This document shows positions 11,901-22,448 of a stretch of 64,000 nucleotides of DNA, one piece after another. Position numbers and translations under genes: made by a program. The DNA is from Protea cynaroides (lineage: Eukaryota; Streptophyta; Magnoliopsida; Proteales; Proteaceae). The stretch is from the NCBI GenBank assembly GCA_028583415.1, contig CM053269.1:77243567-77307566 (forward strand), in the 5' to 3' direction. Under the pieces are notes generated by a model, which saw only the letters and a program-made list of their open reading frames with translations, was not told where the DNA came from and did not search any database. Within the stretch, counting starts at the first letter, position 1. Each line of letters begins with the position of its first letter.

Positions 11901-12138
11901 GATCAGGACAAGGATAAGATCCATCGACAAAGCCGAGCTTATTCTTGGCAACTAAGGCAACTTTCATCGACCGTTTCCATAGTGAGTAATTGGTACCATC
12001 AAGCAACTGAGAAACAAGAATGTTACCGGGATTATCCGAAGGATAAACTGTCAACGGAGATGAACCAACAGAACTCGAATTGGGAACCAACGAAGTAAAA
12101 GATGGAGGAATGGCAGACATTGACACTACGAACGCCAA
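8968..12138 (-). CDS. Copia polyprotein, N-terminal part: gag, protease, integrase, start of RT
   Basis: The 1056-codon frame starts at 12138, about 370 bases after the primer site. The gag domain covers about residues 35-240 (LLDGTNYSLWKRSMKVAL), a CCHC zinc knuckle 288-301 (CTYCNKYGHTREVC), and the aspartic protease active site DSGA 436-439. Integrase has its zinc-binding HYRLGH...CDVCPLAKH at about 560-588, and its catalytic triad is D610 (HCDLWGP), D673 (RTDNGSEF) and E709 (NGVVERKH). RT begins near the end (CKWVFKIKRHANGTIERYKA). The frame stops at a TAG where relatives usually have glutamine (KGFTQ); CAG to TAG is a single change. The codon series continues open beyond it, giving 1500 codons in total including both stops. 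Gag would form the particle, and integrase inserts the cDNA. Confidence 0.95.
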   Translation of the reverse strand: MAFVVSMSAIPPSFTSLVPNSSSVGSSPLTVYPSDNPGNILVSQLLDGTNYSLWKRSMKVALVAKNKLGFVDGSYPCPDRLIDPALASTWVQCNSMVMAWIYNSLVKDLHATVVYAETARDLWLDLENRYTQGNGPRLYELKRSFRVRQDSRSVSVYFSGLKTLWDELGSFVDFLNCPCGCLPKYTEQVEVEKVFQFLMGLNEVFNTVRTQVLTMEPLPSVTKAYSLVLQEERHHGLCSVSSSTENIACVVNRFSNKSESWTATASPVFRSSTASKLQNNGSRSRPLCTYCNKYGHTREVCYDLHGFPPGFPRRSSQLGPPHRSTPPQSYLPSQQQHHFSQQHYHRSMPQLHMALDVPNDSMPLSSHVATPQSNVVPLNVTTPQSDVVASPLPPLTTTQYRALWHFLNNSSPSVNFAGMYSCLHAVNLSSSSWVIDSGASNHFASFPTSDSQVVSPVTHPPVLLPDGTKYQISSVSNTPISSNITLTNVFHVPKFAFNLLSVSQLTNSLQCSVTFFPTFCVFQDLQTKMVIGVGLLRDGLYHFEQSPSTVALSVSSKVWHYRLGHSSVHIPSCSPYTEFCDVCPLAKHTRSSFPRSVSHTAVPFELVHCDLWGPYSTRSHTQCHYFCTLVDDFSRTTWVFLMRNKSETFHILSNFFQFVSTQFLAAVKIIRTDNGSEFQSTSLQHLLQSLGIVHQLTCVYTPQQNGVVERKHRHILQVARSLRFQAHLPLNFWGECVLPACYIINRLPTTILSGKSPYEVLFGKLPSYDHFRTFGCLCYAHNTTPHKSKFSPRATSCIFVGYPMNQKGYRVYDLDSHVIFTSRDVQFFETIFPFQSSTSIMSSSSEIVSQPAVIPTVLSDISADYPLMSTDSLTVIPVVSSPDISVSPPNMSLSNESSPNVFSPSLSHVLPTVVSDHQVLPLPRRTARPHHPNSRLRDYICGSVTHQLPSTSSSSGIIYPIEPHIFFHNNLSYKSLLSHLYSDIEPRTYGQASKCPQWQKAMAEEMDALTANNTWTLMALPPGKRSIGCKWVFKIKRHANGTIERYKARLVAKGFT

Positions 12139-12375
12139 GAACTTTCGGAGATTTCAAACAAAACAAGAAACCCTAGATCCAATGTAGACAAGACTGTAAA
12201 ATTTCATTGGAATTTCACTGGAATTGGACAAGACTTTGAGAACACAAACTATGGTGGGGCTTGAGAAACAAACACAGAGAGGAGAGCAAGAAATTGCCCC
12301 CCCAAAAAAAAAAAAATCAAGAAACAGGATCCTTACAGCAAGAAAGCCGATTTCAAGAAGAAGAACACTGATTTA

Positions 12376-12466
12376 CCGTCAAACAGAGGGAAGCACAGAT
12401 TCACCGTCGAACAGAGTGGAAGCACAGATTCACCGTCGAACAGAGGGAAGCACAGATTTCAGCAAG
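12376..12466. repeat. Short tandem repeat in the copia leader
   Basis: Three near-identical units of about 27-29 bp (accgtcgaacagagggaag followed by cacagattc) lie between the primer site and the gag start. Leader repeats of this kind probably arise by template slippage during reverse transcription. Confidence 0.7.
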
Positions 12467-12493
12467 AAGAAAAAGAAAGATTCACCATCGAAT

Positions 12494-12505
12494 GCTCTGA
12501 TACCA
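12494..12505 (-). promoter_or_regulatory. Primer binding site of the copia element
   Basis: On the minus strand this reads TGGTATCAGAGC, complementary to the 3' end of plant initiator methionine tRNA. It follows the 5' LTR with no gap. Confidence 0.95.
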
Positions 12506-12707
12506 TGATAGAATAGCTCAGAAAATGAAGAAGACCGAGAACTCTCTGGATTAGCTCAGAAAATGAAGAAGACCGAGAACTCTCTGGATTCTATCAATCT
12601 TTTTTTATGTTACAACAGTGTTACAATGTATTTATAACAACTGAAAAGTACAAGGGTAAACTAGGAATTTCACTAAGCTAATTAACAAATATAAATATAC
12701 TGTAACA
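12506..12707 (-). repeat. 5' LTR of the copia element
   Basis: It is identical by eye to 7431-7632. As the 5' LTR it would hold the promoter (TATA-like TTATAAATACATTG on the minus strand) and drive transcription towards lower coordinates. Confidence 0.95.
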
Positions 12708-13463
12708 AGATGTCGCACACACACTGAAGAATATGAAACAGAACAGATATAGGAAAGTAAGTTGGTTCGGGGAGGAGATTATAATTCCTGCTCTCAAATC
12801 AAGTCGGACTTGCTTCTTCCTAATATCATCTAACAGATCTCCTGCTCTGTTTTCATTGTTTCCTAAATCCTTCCTTGTGGAAATCAATTTTATGGAGTAC
12901 GACATCTTCTTCTTCTTCTATTCCTCACGTGGGACATCACCATACTTCTTATTCTCCATAATCTGTGCGATGTCTCCCTATTTCCATATTCTCCATAATC
13001 TATTCAATCACATTCCCGATTGTGTCTTTGTAAATCTGTCAGAATTTGTTTTCGATTATATTCAGACTGAGTTCTCTGTGGAGAACAACAAGCCACTCAC
13101 ATCCTTTGTTTGCGAATCGAATCTGATCTCCTAGTGCAAAGCAAATATCTAAATCTAATTCACAGGTTGTTATGTTGCTCACATGCTGAAGAATATGAAA
13201 CAGAACAAATATAAGGAAATAGGTCTATTTAGGAGGAGATTGTTATTCCTGCTCTCTATTCAAGTGGGACTTGCTTCTTCCTAATACCACCATCTAACAA
13301 ATCACCAGCTCTGTTTCTATTGTTTCCTAAATCCCTCCTTGCGGAATTAAATTTTATGGAGTAGGACTTCTTCTCCATAAATGTGAGATGTCAAGGGGAT
13401 CCAATTCTTTTCCTCACGTGGGACATCTCCGTACTTCTTCTTTTCCATAATCTGTCTGTATTT

Positions 13464-13511
<48 letters not shown>

Positions 13512-13560
13512 CGTCTCCCTACTTTCACATTCTTCATAATCTATTCAATCAGATAGGGAT
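12708..13560. repeat. Tandem repeat, about 461-bp units
   Basis: The stretch ctgaagaatatgaaacagaa at 12724 returns at 13185, followed in both places by gcttcttcctaata, ttgtttcctaaatcc and ttttatggagta. The second unit is itself interrupted by a TG microsatellite. A frame at 12733-13134 lies across a unit and is not conserved in the next, so it is not a gene. Confidence 0.75.
13466..13510. repeat. (TG)n microsatellite
   Basis: Uninterrupted TG dinucleotides, about 22 units, inside a unit of the tandem repeat. Confidence 0.95.
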
Positions 13561-14285
13561 TTAGGTGATCAAAGACCTGAGATTTTGATTTATGAAAGGT
13601 TTGGTAGGGGAAACAGAATTTTTTTTCCTGGTATATAGGATGGACAATTGATATGATTATGGAGAATATAGAAACAGAACAAGGAATCTGTTGGATGGTA
13701 TTAAGAAGAAGCATATGTAAATCCAATGCATAGATTTTGTGGAAGATGGTAACAAATGTTAAGATATAATTTGATTATTTTAATAAAGAAAATAGTAGTG
13801 AAAGTAAGAAGAGAGAGTAACATGGGTACCCAATGGGATTTTTAAAACCTGATTGGGTGAGTGAAAGGGTAAGGTAAAGAATGATTGTATTAGAACTGAC
13901 TTGACAGTAACGTCAATACGTGATAAACTACGAGAAAATTGTTTGATATGGTGTGGTTATGTTCAATGGAGGCGTTAGATGCTCCAGTATGGACAAGTGA
14001 TTTGATTTATATTGAAATATCTAAAGAGCTAGGGGTAGACCTCTGATGACTCTAGTGAAGGTGGTGAGGAAAGACATGCATAGCTTAAGTCTTGTTTCAA
14101 GTAAGAAAACGAACAGAGCTGATTGGAAGACAAGAATCCATGTAGCCGACCATATTTAGTTTGGATAAGGTTTTGTTGTTGTTGTATTGAAAGTGTGTAA
14201 TCGAACAGAAACACAGCAACTACCGCCATTGCTAGGAAGAGAGAGAGTGAGAGAAGGGGTCTCAATGTGGCTGGTGCAAGCTAGC
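13561..14285. other. Intergenic DNA, no supported feature
   Basis: No conserved frame or RNA gene recognised; short frames on both strands look random. Confidence 0.5.
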
Positions 14286-14299
14286 AGAGAGAGAGAGAG

Positions 14300-14353
<54 letters not shown>
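14286..14353. repeat. (GA)n microsatellite
   Basis: GA dinucleotides with a few interruptions. The repeat generates an Arg/Glu-rich frame at 14187-14477 that should not be taken for a gene. Confidence 0.95.
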
Positions 14354-14499
14354 TCACTTACTTGCATATCATGCACGATGGTTGAAGGTGCTTGTTAGGA
14401 AAATAATTGCAGAATTCTTTTCTTACCTGTGTGTAAATAAGCTAGAAAATTCAACAACACAAGAAAACCATGAATAGTAATTTCATGAATAGTAATAGT

Positions 14500-15060
14500 G
14501 TGGGGCCCACGTGTTCAAAAGAGGTGAAAATATAAAATTGGAATGAGCAATCACACATACTGACACAATAATTTACTTGGTTCAACTATGCGTACATAGC
14601 CTACGTCCACGGACGTAATTAGATCTTCTTCACTATAAAAGAATCGAGAGAATAATTGTATAATCAAATGCTCTGGATTTAACCCAAACCCAAATCCTAT
14701 ATCTAAATCTGGATATCCTTTTTACACCCACTCTCAACATACATTCTCAACCCCAAATGAAGATTACTACAAAAAAATCCAACACGCCCTCTTTCTCTTT
14801 CTGTCTTGTTCTATGCACAAGACATACTCACCATTTTATGATCCAAACTCTCTTATGCTCTTCCTATTTATAGAGAAGAGAGAGAGATATCATTAACTTC
14901 TCAACTGCCAATAAAACCACTTTTGCTCATCGTCCAAAAAAAAACACGCACAAAAGCACAACTCCGACTCGTTGCATTCATTTTTTGACGAACAAAGCAT
15001 ACGATTTTCTTCTTCTTCCAATACGTTAAATGCATGTCTCCATAATAAAGACATGTCCCC
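14500..15060 (-). mobile_element. Possible LTR remnant
   Basis: On the minus strand, ccgtggacgtaggctatg followed by a gttgaaccaagtaaa stretch resembles the R-U5 part of copia LTRs that contain gtggacgta and gaaccacgtaa motifs, like the two solo LTRs at 1321 and 22449. Boundaries, target duplication and partner LTR were not found. Confidence 0.3.
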
Positions 15061-16078
15061 CTTTAACTTAAATGCATGTATTTCTTTTGCTTTGTAATAG
15101 ATTCAGCCAATCCCTTTTATTGACTTGGGAGGAAGACCAGGAGTGTTTTCTTTATTAATGGAGTAGGACTTACACTGGGAAGAATTGAGAACCAATTGGA
15201 TGTCATGATCGGAGTGGGAGAGGAGGGGGAAAGGGTAGTCAAGGACAAACCGTCCAAAAGGAAGGTAACGTAAGAAGGTGACACTGTTCTGGGTAATTCT
15301 AAATTTCCAAAAAATCATTTACGTAATTTATAAAACTTGAAGATACAGTGGGTAACTCTACAGATGTCATTCAAATATTGTTTATTTTAACTTCAAGCTC
15401 GAAGTGGGAACAGTGTGTGTTAGTCTCAGCAACGGTTGAAGATATTAGTATTGGACAGGAAGAGACAATGGGGAGGGAGAGATAAAAGAGAGTTGATAGA
15501 GGAGAGAGGGAGGGAGAGAAAGCATTAAATAATTTTAATTCTTTTTTACTATCCAAAGTTATGAAGGCGGAGTTATAATTAAGAGGCACTAGACTATGTG
15601 GAAAGTATTAAAATAATTTTTATTTATTTCTATAAATAGACCTTCAATACAAAAGGATAAGGGTTTAATAGTTTCAAACAGTCAGTTTTAAACTGCTTCA
15701 TTCTGGAAACTAGAATTGAACCGTTTAATTAAACGGTTTCATTTTCTAAATCAGAATCAAACCATTTAATAATCGGTTTCATTGTTTTGATCTAAATGAT
15801 TTAGTTCAATTTTAATAAACGATTTTGGTTCATTTTTAACACCCTTAATAATTCCATTTAATGCACTCATTGGGTTGTTACAAGACTAAATGTAACAACC
15901 CCTTTTTAAATGCATCCAACCAATTCAACCAAGGGAATGGAAAGAAATTAAAAACTAATAATCTTTATATATTTATGAAAAAAAAAATATTATTATTATT
16001 ATTATAGATATATGGATAATTATAATATCTGAAAAAATACATATGATAGTGTATGATAAGGTCTAGGCTACTTGGATG

Positions 16079-16166
<88 letters not shown>

Positions 16167-16679
16167 TGTGTGTGTGATTAGGTTTAGGCTACTTGGATGT
16201 GTTTCCCCTAGGGTGTGGCTTTTTGGCCATGGATGTTTGTGTCCAAGACATTGAAATTCCAAGGTCCGTGGGCTACTCGATGAACATCTCTTATGTGACC
16301 TGAGCCATTCAAGAACTAAGCTAGAATGTTTTTTGAAATTTGAAAACAGCACATCTAAAGGTGTGGGTCAAATGGTTTTTCCTTCCCATTTTTCCAATTA
16401 TTAAGAATAAAACAAATATTTTGTATTTATAAATTAGAAGTTGGTTTTTTTGTATCAAACATATATCTTTTACATTGCCCAGTTTAAGATTGCTTTTCAA
16501 CATATATACTTTGCCATTTTAAGTTATATAGAGCTCTAGGGGTCTCTGAAGCTCCTAAACAACTCAACGATTTGTGATATCTTTACGAATATCAAACTCC
16601 GATCCATTATCATCACTACTAAAAATACTAGAATTAAACATCCAAGTAGCACTCTGTTCTCCCTTTTTTATGCATATTT
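15061..16679. other. AT-rich intergenic DNA with a long AT repeat
   Basis: At 15680-15860 there are repeated variants of aaccgtttaattaaacgg and aatcggtttcattg, as in decayed MITE-like repeats. No gene was recognised. Confidence 0.4.
16080..16163. repeat. (AT)n microsatellite
   Basis: About 42 uninterrupted AT units, followed by a short TG run. Confidence 0.97.
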
Positions 16680-17016
16680 TCATATATAAAAAATAAAAAA
16701 AAATACTATTTGCTCCCCTATAGTATGTCTAAAGGACAAATACTCCCAAAAGTTTCTAGAAAAGACAACTGTCCCTTTTTTTTAACGGAGTTAAAATTAA
16801 TTTTTTCATTGACATTATTACCCCTAAACGGTTTGTTATTTTAAAAATCTATTAATGTTAAAAGACTAATATAATCCTCCTATCCTCCACTGGTGATGAA
16901 TGGGCTGCATCAGCTTACCTCCGGCACAAAAAGATGAAAGATGACCTTCCAGACGACAAAACTCAATCTTACGGTCTTACTGGTAAGACCTTTTTTTTTT
17001 TTAATCTTTGGTCAAT

Positions 17017-20000
17017 TGATAAGTGTGTGATTTCTATATTTTTATTCTCTTTGCATTGTGTTTTTTAAATTCATAATTAAACTGAATAAAATGAATTTTA
17101 TTAATTTGACATATTTTAGAGACTTTGTGAATTAATTGTTAAAAAATAAGAAAATTTTAGCATTCTTAATATTGATATTCTGAGCTTCATGTAGGTTTTT
17201 GGCATAGAAAGAGTTTTAAAATTGAAAAGTTGTTTTCAGTAAAGTTGTAGAAGATGTTTCAGCCTTTTCAGAATGACATTATGAAGAAAAATCTGAGTTC
17301 GTTTGGGCATCCAAAAGTTGCCTCAAAGTTTGACACAAAAATCTGATCTGAATCTAAATTGGAGCAATTGTACGATCTGATTAAAACATTCAACAGTGGA
17401 TGAAATTTCCATAAAGAGTTTTCTACTCAAGTTAAAAAACCTACGATTGAAGACTTCAAGGAAGAAAGAAAACTCTACAAGTTTAGAATTCTAAACGAAG
17501 AATGAATTCTATACAAAGAAGGAATCTTAAGCTACGAAAGATTGTCATGTTTTATATATAGAGCACTAGTATTGAAGATAATGAAGCGCTCTCTCTCTCT
17601 CTTTTGCAGGAAATTTTTTTCACTCTGAAAGGATTGCAATGTCTGGCTAGTTTATTCATTCAGTTTAAGGGGATTTTGAAGCCCAAACTCATGTCAATGG
17701 TGTAATCGTTATTCAGTAACGTTGTTCTTCTTCTCTCTTTTATTGGAATTGCTTATGTTATTCTTTTATCTTTATTTATGATATTTGTCTGAATAATTTA
17801 GTACTGATCTACTGAATCAGTTAGATTAATATTAATTGCTGTTGGACTTTATGTTGTTATTGTTGGCAACTTGGCTGATGTAACAGTATTTATGAGTATT
17901 CAGTTAGAGAAATGAGGAGAGAGAGTGTCAGTGTAGGAGAGAGAGTGTCAGTGCAGTGGCACAGATGTGGCAACTTCGCTTATGTGTTCTACAAGATTCT
18001 ACATGTGTTTCAAATGACTTACAATGAGTTAAACGGGATATTACACTGATTTTAATGAGAGAGAGTGTTTGTGGACCCCACTGGTGATGTGGCCGAGTTT
18101 CTGATGATGCGGCCGAGTTTCTGATGATGCGCCAGTGTTCTTGAAGCTTTTCTGATCATGTTCATGTTTCTCATGTTTCTGGTGTTGTGACATTGAAGAG
18201 AGAAATTCAAGAGAGAGAAAGAAGAGAGAGAATCAGAAGAGAGAGAAAGAGGAGAGAGAAAAAATGTGAGTGGGACCCACAAGTATGGTGGCAAGGTGAC
18301 ATGCCAACACGGCAGCCCACGGCACTTGGCATGCATGCACACAAAGTTTCGGGTTCAAATTCCAAGGTTTGATAGAGTTTTAACTTTGGGTCTATTTTTG
18401 GTGGGTCCCGCAGAAGGTTCATGGAAATCCGACAGTGGAAAGATGTAGAGCGTCGAGTTATCTTTCCAACGCAACTTGAATCACTCAATTCCGACGTCGG
18501 ATGAGAGAGATATCGCAGTTTCTGTCGGATCGCTCGAAAAAGTGATTTCACAAATTGTTTAGGGGCAATTTCGGTATTTCATAAGTTATTTAAGGGCATT
18601 TTCGGCAAGTAACAAAGAAGAAGATCCGATATCAGTGGCCAAGAGAGAGCCACGCTTCTCAGATTCTAATCTGATGGACCAGATTGAGGCGGGCTAAGGT
18701 GTAGTGCGACGATCGCATCTTGATGCTCCCGCGACCCTTCGGATTGGGCGGATGCAGCTTATTATAATGCTATTTGTTGCATGGAATACTAACCTGATTC
18801 CGTGTAGCGCAGGTGCAGGTTATATAAGGAAAGATTCTCTTTCCTTATCCGAGATTAGTCAATCTTCAAACTGCCATAACTTCTTCATCCGAGCTCCAAA
18901 TCGGTCCGTTCAAATTGCAGCATTCATATTTTTCGATGCCCTATCTATTGGGCGCCGTTGGGAGTCGTGAAAAGGTAGAGAAAAATTGAAAAGAGCGTTT
19001 TGAAGCTTATGGGAAGGGTTTTCTAGGGTTTCGTGCCCTGTGGGAGTGATCAATCACCAACTACCTCTTCTTTGTGCATCAATGGAGTGCTAAATCCCTG
19101 TGAGAGGTCAGTAGAGCTTTTATTTTCATATTCATGGTGATTATGGGTTGTGTGGAAGAGATTGGAAGCCTGTCGATGAGGTGTGCTCTGTGAATCGATC
19201 TCTATCATCATTGAAGACTGTTAGAGAGTACCTAAGGGTAGTGTGAAGCTTCAGAGATATTGATGGTCATTCGAAAGCAGTTGTAAGGTTTTTCAATTCC
19301 CTATCTATTTGTTGCTTTCAATATATTGTATGCTAGCGTAGGTGAAAATTATTGAATACCTAGCTAGTGGGGGAAAAATTGTAAGGCATAATTATAAGCC
19401 TAAAAATTGTGACTTGCTTCTCGTGGGTGCGAGTTAAGCGTGGTGTGTTCAGTGGGTGCTTTGGACACTGGCTGTTAAGCCTGAATCTTGGCGTTGGTGC
19501 GCCCTCTCGGGTTATCTTGGGAAAACCTAGGGGTTAATATCCTTGTCTTGTTAGAGACTAAAAGCCGAAGTGTTGAGTAAATACGGAGCCCGTTGGGCAT
19601 TACTCCGTGGAGTAGCCATCACACACTGTGTTGGTGAACCACGTAATATCTCTGTGTTCATTGTGTTTATTTTTTATTATATTTTGGAGTGCGTGGAATG
19701 ACTTGCAGGATGGGTGTGCAAATCTGGTAGACCGGCCACTGAGTGGTAGCGAGGTAGATTTGCATACGCTTGTGTGTGTGTAAAAGAATATATCTCCATC
19801 AGCTCTGGGCAGCAGTAATTAATCAGAGAAAAGTTTCAGACACTGATTCACCCCCCCCCTCTCAGTGTCATATCAAGTTCATCAATTGCTAGATCTAGAA
19901 TCTGTGATACGTAATCGTCTTAGTTCTAATCATAAATAGCAAACAGTGGTAGATGATTATGTCCAAGTTTTCATCTCATCATTGTGAATAATATAACCTA

Positions 20001-20504
20001 AGTTAAATACTCTCTGCTTGTATGTGATTATTGCTTGATCTATTTTTTTACTTGATGCTATCATTGAATTAAACATTGAGAACTTATTTAGTGTTGTTCA
20101 ATGGTTAAATCTCTCTAAAGAGTTTGTTTCTGTAGAGATAATCAAAGAAAAACTCGAGTAATAGAACTTATTGTTATCTAGGGCCTTTAATTCTGATTGA
20201 GAGAAAGAAATTAAGATTGCGATTAATTTTACTCATTGTATGTGTGAGTGGATATTGAACCAAGAATTGAATCTTTTCATCTAATTATTTTTTCATTTAA
20301 ATTCTATCTGTTTACTTTCAGTTTAATTCAATCAACTTCGTTATTGTATTTGCTTAGCATTAATTAGTATATTTAGTTTGAATAAAATATAAATTCTAAT
20401 CAATTCATTTTCTATGGGATCGACCTTTACTTACCTAGGTTACAATTTATTAATCAGGTCAATAAAAGTACGTAATTAAAATTGATGAAATCGACACACC
20501 ACCA
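17017..20504 (+). mobile_element. Athila-type solo LTR, itself interrupted by another solo LTR
   Basis: It begins TGATAAGTGTGTGATTTC and ends ATCGACACACCACCA, flanked by tcaat at 17012-17016 and 20505-20509. Without the nested insertion it is about 1.44 kb. The same LTR, in the opposite orientation, ends the Athila-like element at 56238-58299; both share atgttttatatatagagcac and the gggatcgacctttacttac stretch near the 3' end. No internal sequence remains. Confidence 0.88.
17840..19884 (+). mobile_element. 2.0-kb solo LTR nested in the Athila-type LTR
   Basis: It runs from TGTTGGACTTTATGTTG to CATATCAAGTTCATCA with the target duplication attgc at 17835-17839 and 19885-19889. Relatives lie at 48355-50463 and, reversed, at 61237-63464. 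Shared parts are a GA-rich tract (18190-18262), ggtgaaccacgtaa, and a ttcacccccccc-rich stretch near the 3' end. Length and 3' end resemble long copia LTRs of the SIRE/Angela kind, but no pol is present to prove the family. Confidence 0.9.
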
Positions 20505-20639
20505 TCAATAATGCATTCAAATCTGAGTTCATTTTCGACAACGAATTTTGATTTTTGTTATCGTTCAAAGTTGAGATCGACATTTTTTTTTTCTAAAATC
20601 TCTACCTTTTTTCTCCTTGATTCCCAAACGCAGAAATCC

Positions 20640-21130
20640 TCACCTTCCTCTTTTTTTTCCCTCCCTCCCTCTCTCTCTCTCTTTTCTCTCTCTCTCTTCC
20701 CTCTCTAAACAGGTGAGGTGCCTTCTGATCGAGAAAGGCCTATATCGCATGTAGGTGTAGAGGGGGTTAGGGTTCCTACAGGGCCTTGGCTAGGGTTACG
20801 GGATCGTTGGGTATGCATCGCAGAGCGAGGTGCGAGGTAGCATGCTGGTGGGGGGCTTGGTGCCGACGGTATCGACTGCGCCGGTGACGTCAATAGGGTT
20901 GCTGGTTAGAGGATCTGAGGTAGTTGTGGCTTCCGGGAGAATTGTGACAGATGTGAGGAAAGCAGGGGGTGTACAGGGATTGTCGATACTCCGAGGGCAG
21001 CAGTGAGAGATCTCTGATCAGAATGGTGCAGTTCCGATGAGTAATGGGCGTTCATCGTCAGTAGGAGATTCAGTGCTTCCTAGGGGTTCCCAAGGGTACC
21101 AATTACTGGAGTTGATCGTTCAAGCTTGCT
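20640..21130. other. GC-rich segment inside the inverted-repeat transposon
   Basis: A CT-rich tract (20650-20705) ends in ctaaacag, a good splice-acceptor-like end, and is followed by about 300 bases of markedly higher GC content than the surroundings. This could be a captured gene fragment, as in Pack-MULEs. Frames on both strands are short (for example 20705-20893 minus, proline/serine-rich), and I recognise no protein. Confidence 0.35.
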
Positions 21131-22068
21131 TCTCCGAACTGAAATAGCCATGATCCAGTATCATACCCACGTCTGAACCTGCCGATGCTTGGAGGCTCGG
21201 AACTGGCGTTGAGCCTTCCTCCATAGAGACCTGAAACTTTTTCTCTTTCTCCTATTGTGTTGTAAAAGAACAGAGAACTGAAAATGGTTTGAACCCTTTG
21301 CTAGATCTTCTTATATTGGAAAGAATAAAATTTCTTTAATTCTTTTTTCAGATCAAAGCCGAGGAACGATGGAAGATGACCTTCCAGAAGACAAAGCCCA
21401 AGCCGAGGAAAAAAATGATGTTGTACTCTTCGTTTTCACCTTCTCAACGGCTTTAATGGCATCCGGATTCCAGTGACGCTGCTATTTTCGGATGGGATTA
21501 CGAATTAGACTCTCTTGAGGCTTCTTAATGATTCCTGGAGTTCGAATTAAAGTTGTTGATGGATTTATGTTCTCTTCGAAAACCAAGTTGCACAGCGATG
21601 AATCCAGTTTGGTTTTGAAATAGGGTCAGGAGTTAGATATCTTATTTCAATAAGGGTAAAAATGGTACTTCACCTTGTAAAAGGTTAATTTGGTTATTAA
21701 AAAAAACTGACCTCCTACCGTATCTAATGGAATATACCTAACGACATGGATCTACTTGGATTTTAATAGTGTTTGTAGGGAAGACATTTGTATTTTTCAG
21801 AAACGTTTGGGACATTTGTCCTTTAACATACTAAATAGGAAACATTATTTTTCCCTAAAAAGAAAAAAAAAACATGCCTGAGCAACAAAATGTGTGATTT
21901 ATAAATTCTTCCTTTTTCTATTGACTAGAATGAATATTTGTTAAAGGGAACAAGTAAAAGGAAATGATCTATTAGAGAAAAACCAACAATTCAATACATA
22001 ATAAAAGGTAATTAATAGATAACTTATAATTGATACATTCAATTATTGTATTTCTTTTACAAAAAAAT

Positions 22069-22440
22069 TTATTGTATTTCAAAATCATTTAGGTCACCTA
22101 AAGTAATCGTGTGAAAATGCCCCACAAATGATGGTCGGAGAAAAAATAGCTCCTTTGATACTTGATGCATAGTTGGGCGGGATTGTGGATGACTATGTAA
22201 ACATGCAACTGCTATTCTCACAATAGAAACCACATCATTTGTAACCTTTTGATCTGATGGAAATGTGAGGCGTGAATCTAACAACTCCTTCAATAAAATC
22301 TTTTGAGCATCAAGTGATGTTTTATATGAGATGAGCTCCCCCGGATGCCTTCCCATAATTGTTTCTAATGTCATTACTCTAAAACTTTATCTGTCACATT
22401 TCTCAGTTAAAGCCATAGTATAGGTAAACTCTACAAGGTA
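22069..22440 (-). pseudogene. C-terminal end of an LRR receptor-like kinase (MIK2-like)
   Basis: On the minus strand the sequence reads YTMALTEKCD, then a stop (TAA where relatives have tyrosine in CDVYSFGV), then MTLETIMGRHPGELIS, IVRIAVACLHSHPQSRPTMHQVS and a short tail ending in FHTITLGDLNDFEIQ. This is kinase subdomains IX-XI of plant LRR receptor kinases. The rest of the kinase, the membrane span and the LRRs are absent upstream, where a solo LTR begins only nine bases away. Intact relatives perceive peptide or cell-wall signals at the plasma membrane. The nonsense codon and truncation make this a dead fragment. Confidence 0.88.
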
Positions 22441-22448
22441 AAAGAAGG

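Larger units (their letters stand above)
7431..12707 (-). mobile_element. Full-length Ty1/copia retrotransposon with identical LTRs
   Basis: The element has two 202-bp LTRs (7431-7632, 12506-12707) that are identical as far as I can read. Target duplications are agatg (7426-7430) and agatg (12708-12712). The initiator-Met primer site is at 12494-12505 and a purine tract (ttgagggg on the minus strand) adjoins the other LTR. The single frame is ordered gag, protease, integrase, RT, RNase H, which is the copia order. Short LTRs and motif style fit the Ale/Retrofit lineage, an inference from family knowledge. Identical LTRs imply a recent insertion. The only damage I see is an amber codon in RT at 8968-8970. 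Confidence 0.97.
16680..21862. mobile_element. Probable inverted-repeat DNA transposon (Mutator-like?) carrying nested solo LTRs
   Basis: The left end (16700-16780: ctatagtatgtctaaaggac, then aaatactcccaaaagtttct) and the reverse complement of the right end (21790-21855: tttagtatgttaaaggac, then aaatgtcccaaacgtttctg) are clearly related over about 100 bp or more, giving terminal inverted repeats. Between them lie a duplicated agatgaccttccaga motif (16936, 21374), a GC-rich segment, and the solo LTRs at 17017-20504. Without those LTRs the element would be about 1.7 kb. Target duplications could not be fixed, and no transposase was seen, so it is non-autonomous. Assignment to MULEs rests only on the long inverted repeats. 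Confidence 0.55.

Noticed and set aside
12494..12505. tRNA-like sequence (also at 34621 and 45215)
   Set aside because: Only the 12-18 bases complementary to the tRNA 3' end are present, placed beside LTRs. These are primer sites, not tRNA genes.
14187..14477. Arg/Glu-rich 96-codon frame
   Set aside because: It is produced by the GA microsatellite.
16068..16352. Tyr/Ile-repeat frame (similar one at 22779-22988)
   Set aside because: It is produced by AT microsatellites.
18052..18551. Minus-strand frames in the 17840-19884 LTR (also 62877-63307)
   Set aside because: They recur in the related LTR copies only as shifting, non-conserved frames around the GA-rich tract.
20705..20893. Pro/Ser-rich minus-strand frame as a gene
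   Set aside because: It is short, has no domain, and lies in a GC-rich block inside a transposon. It is better treated as a possible captured fragment.
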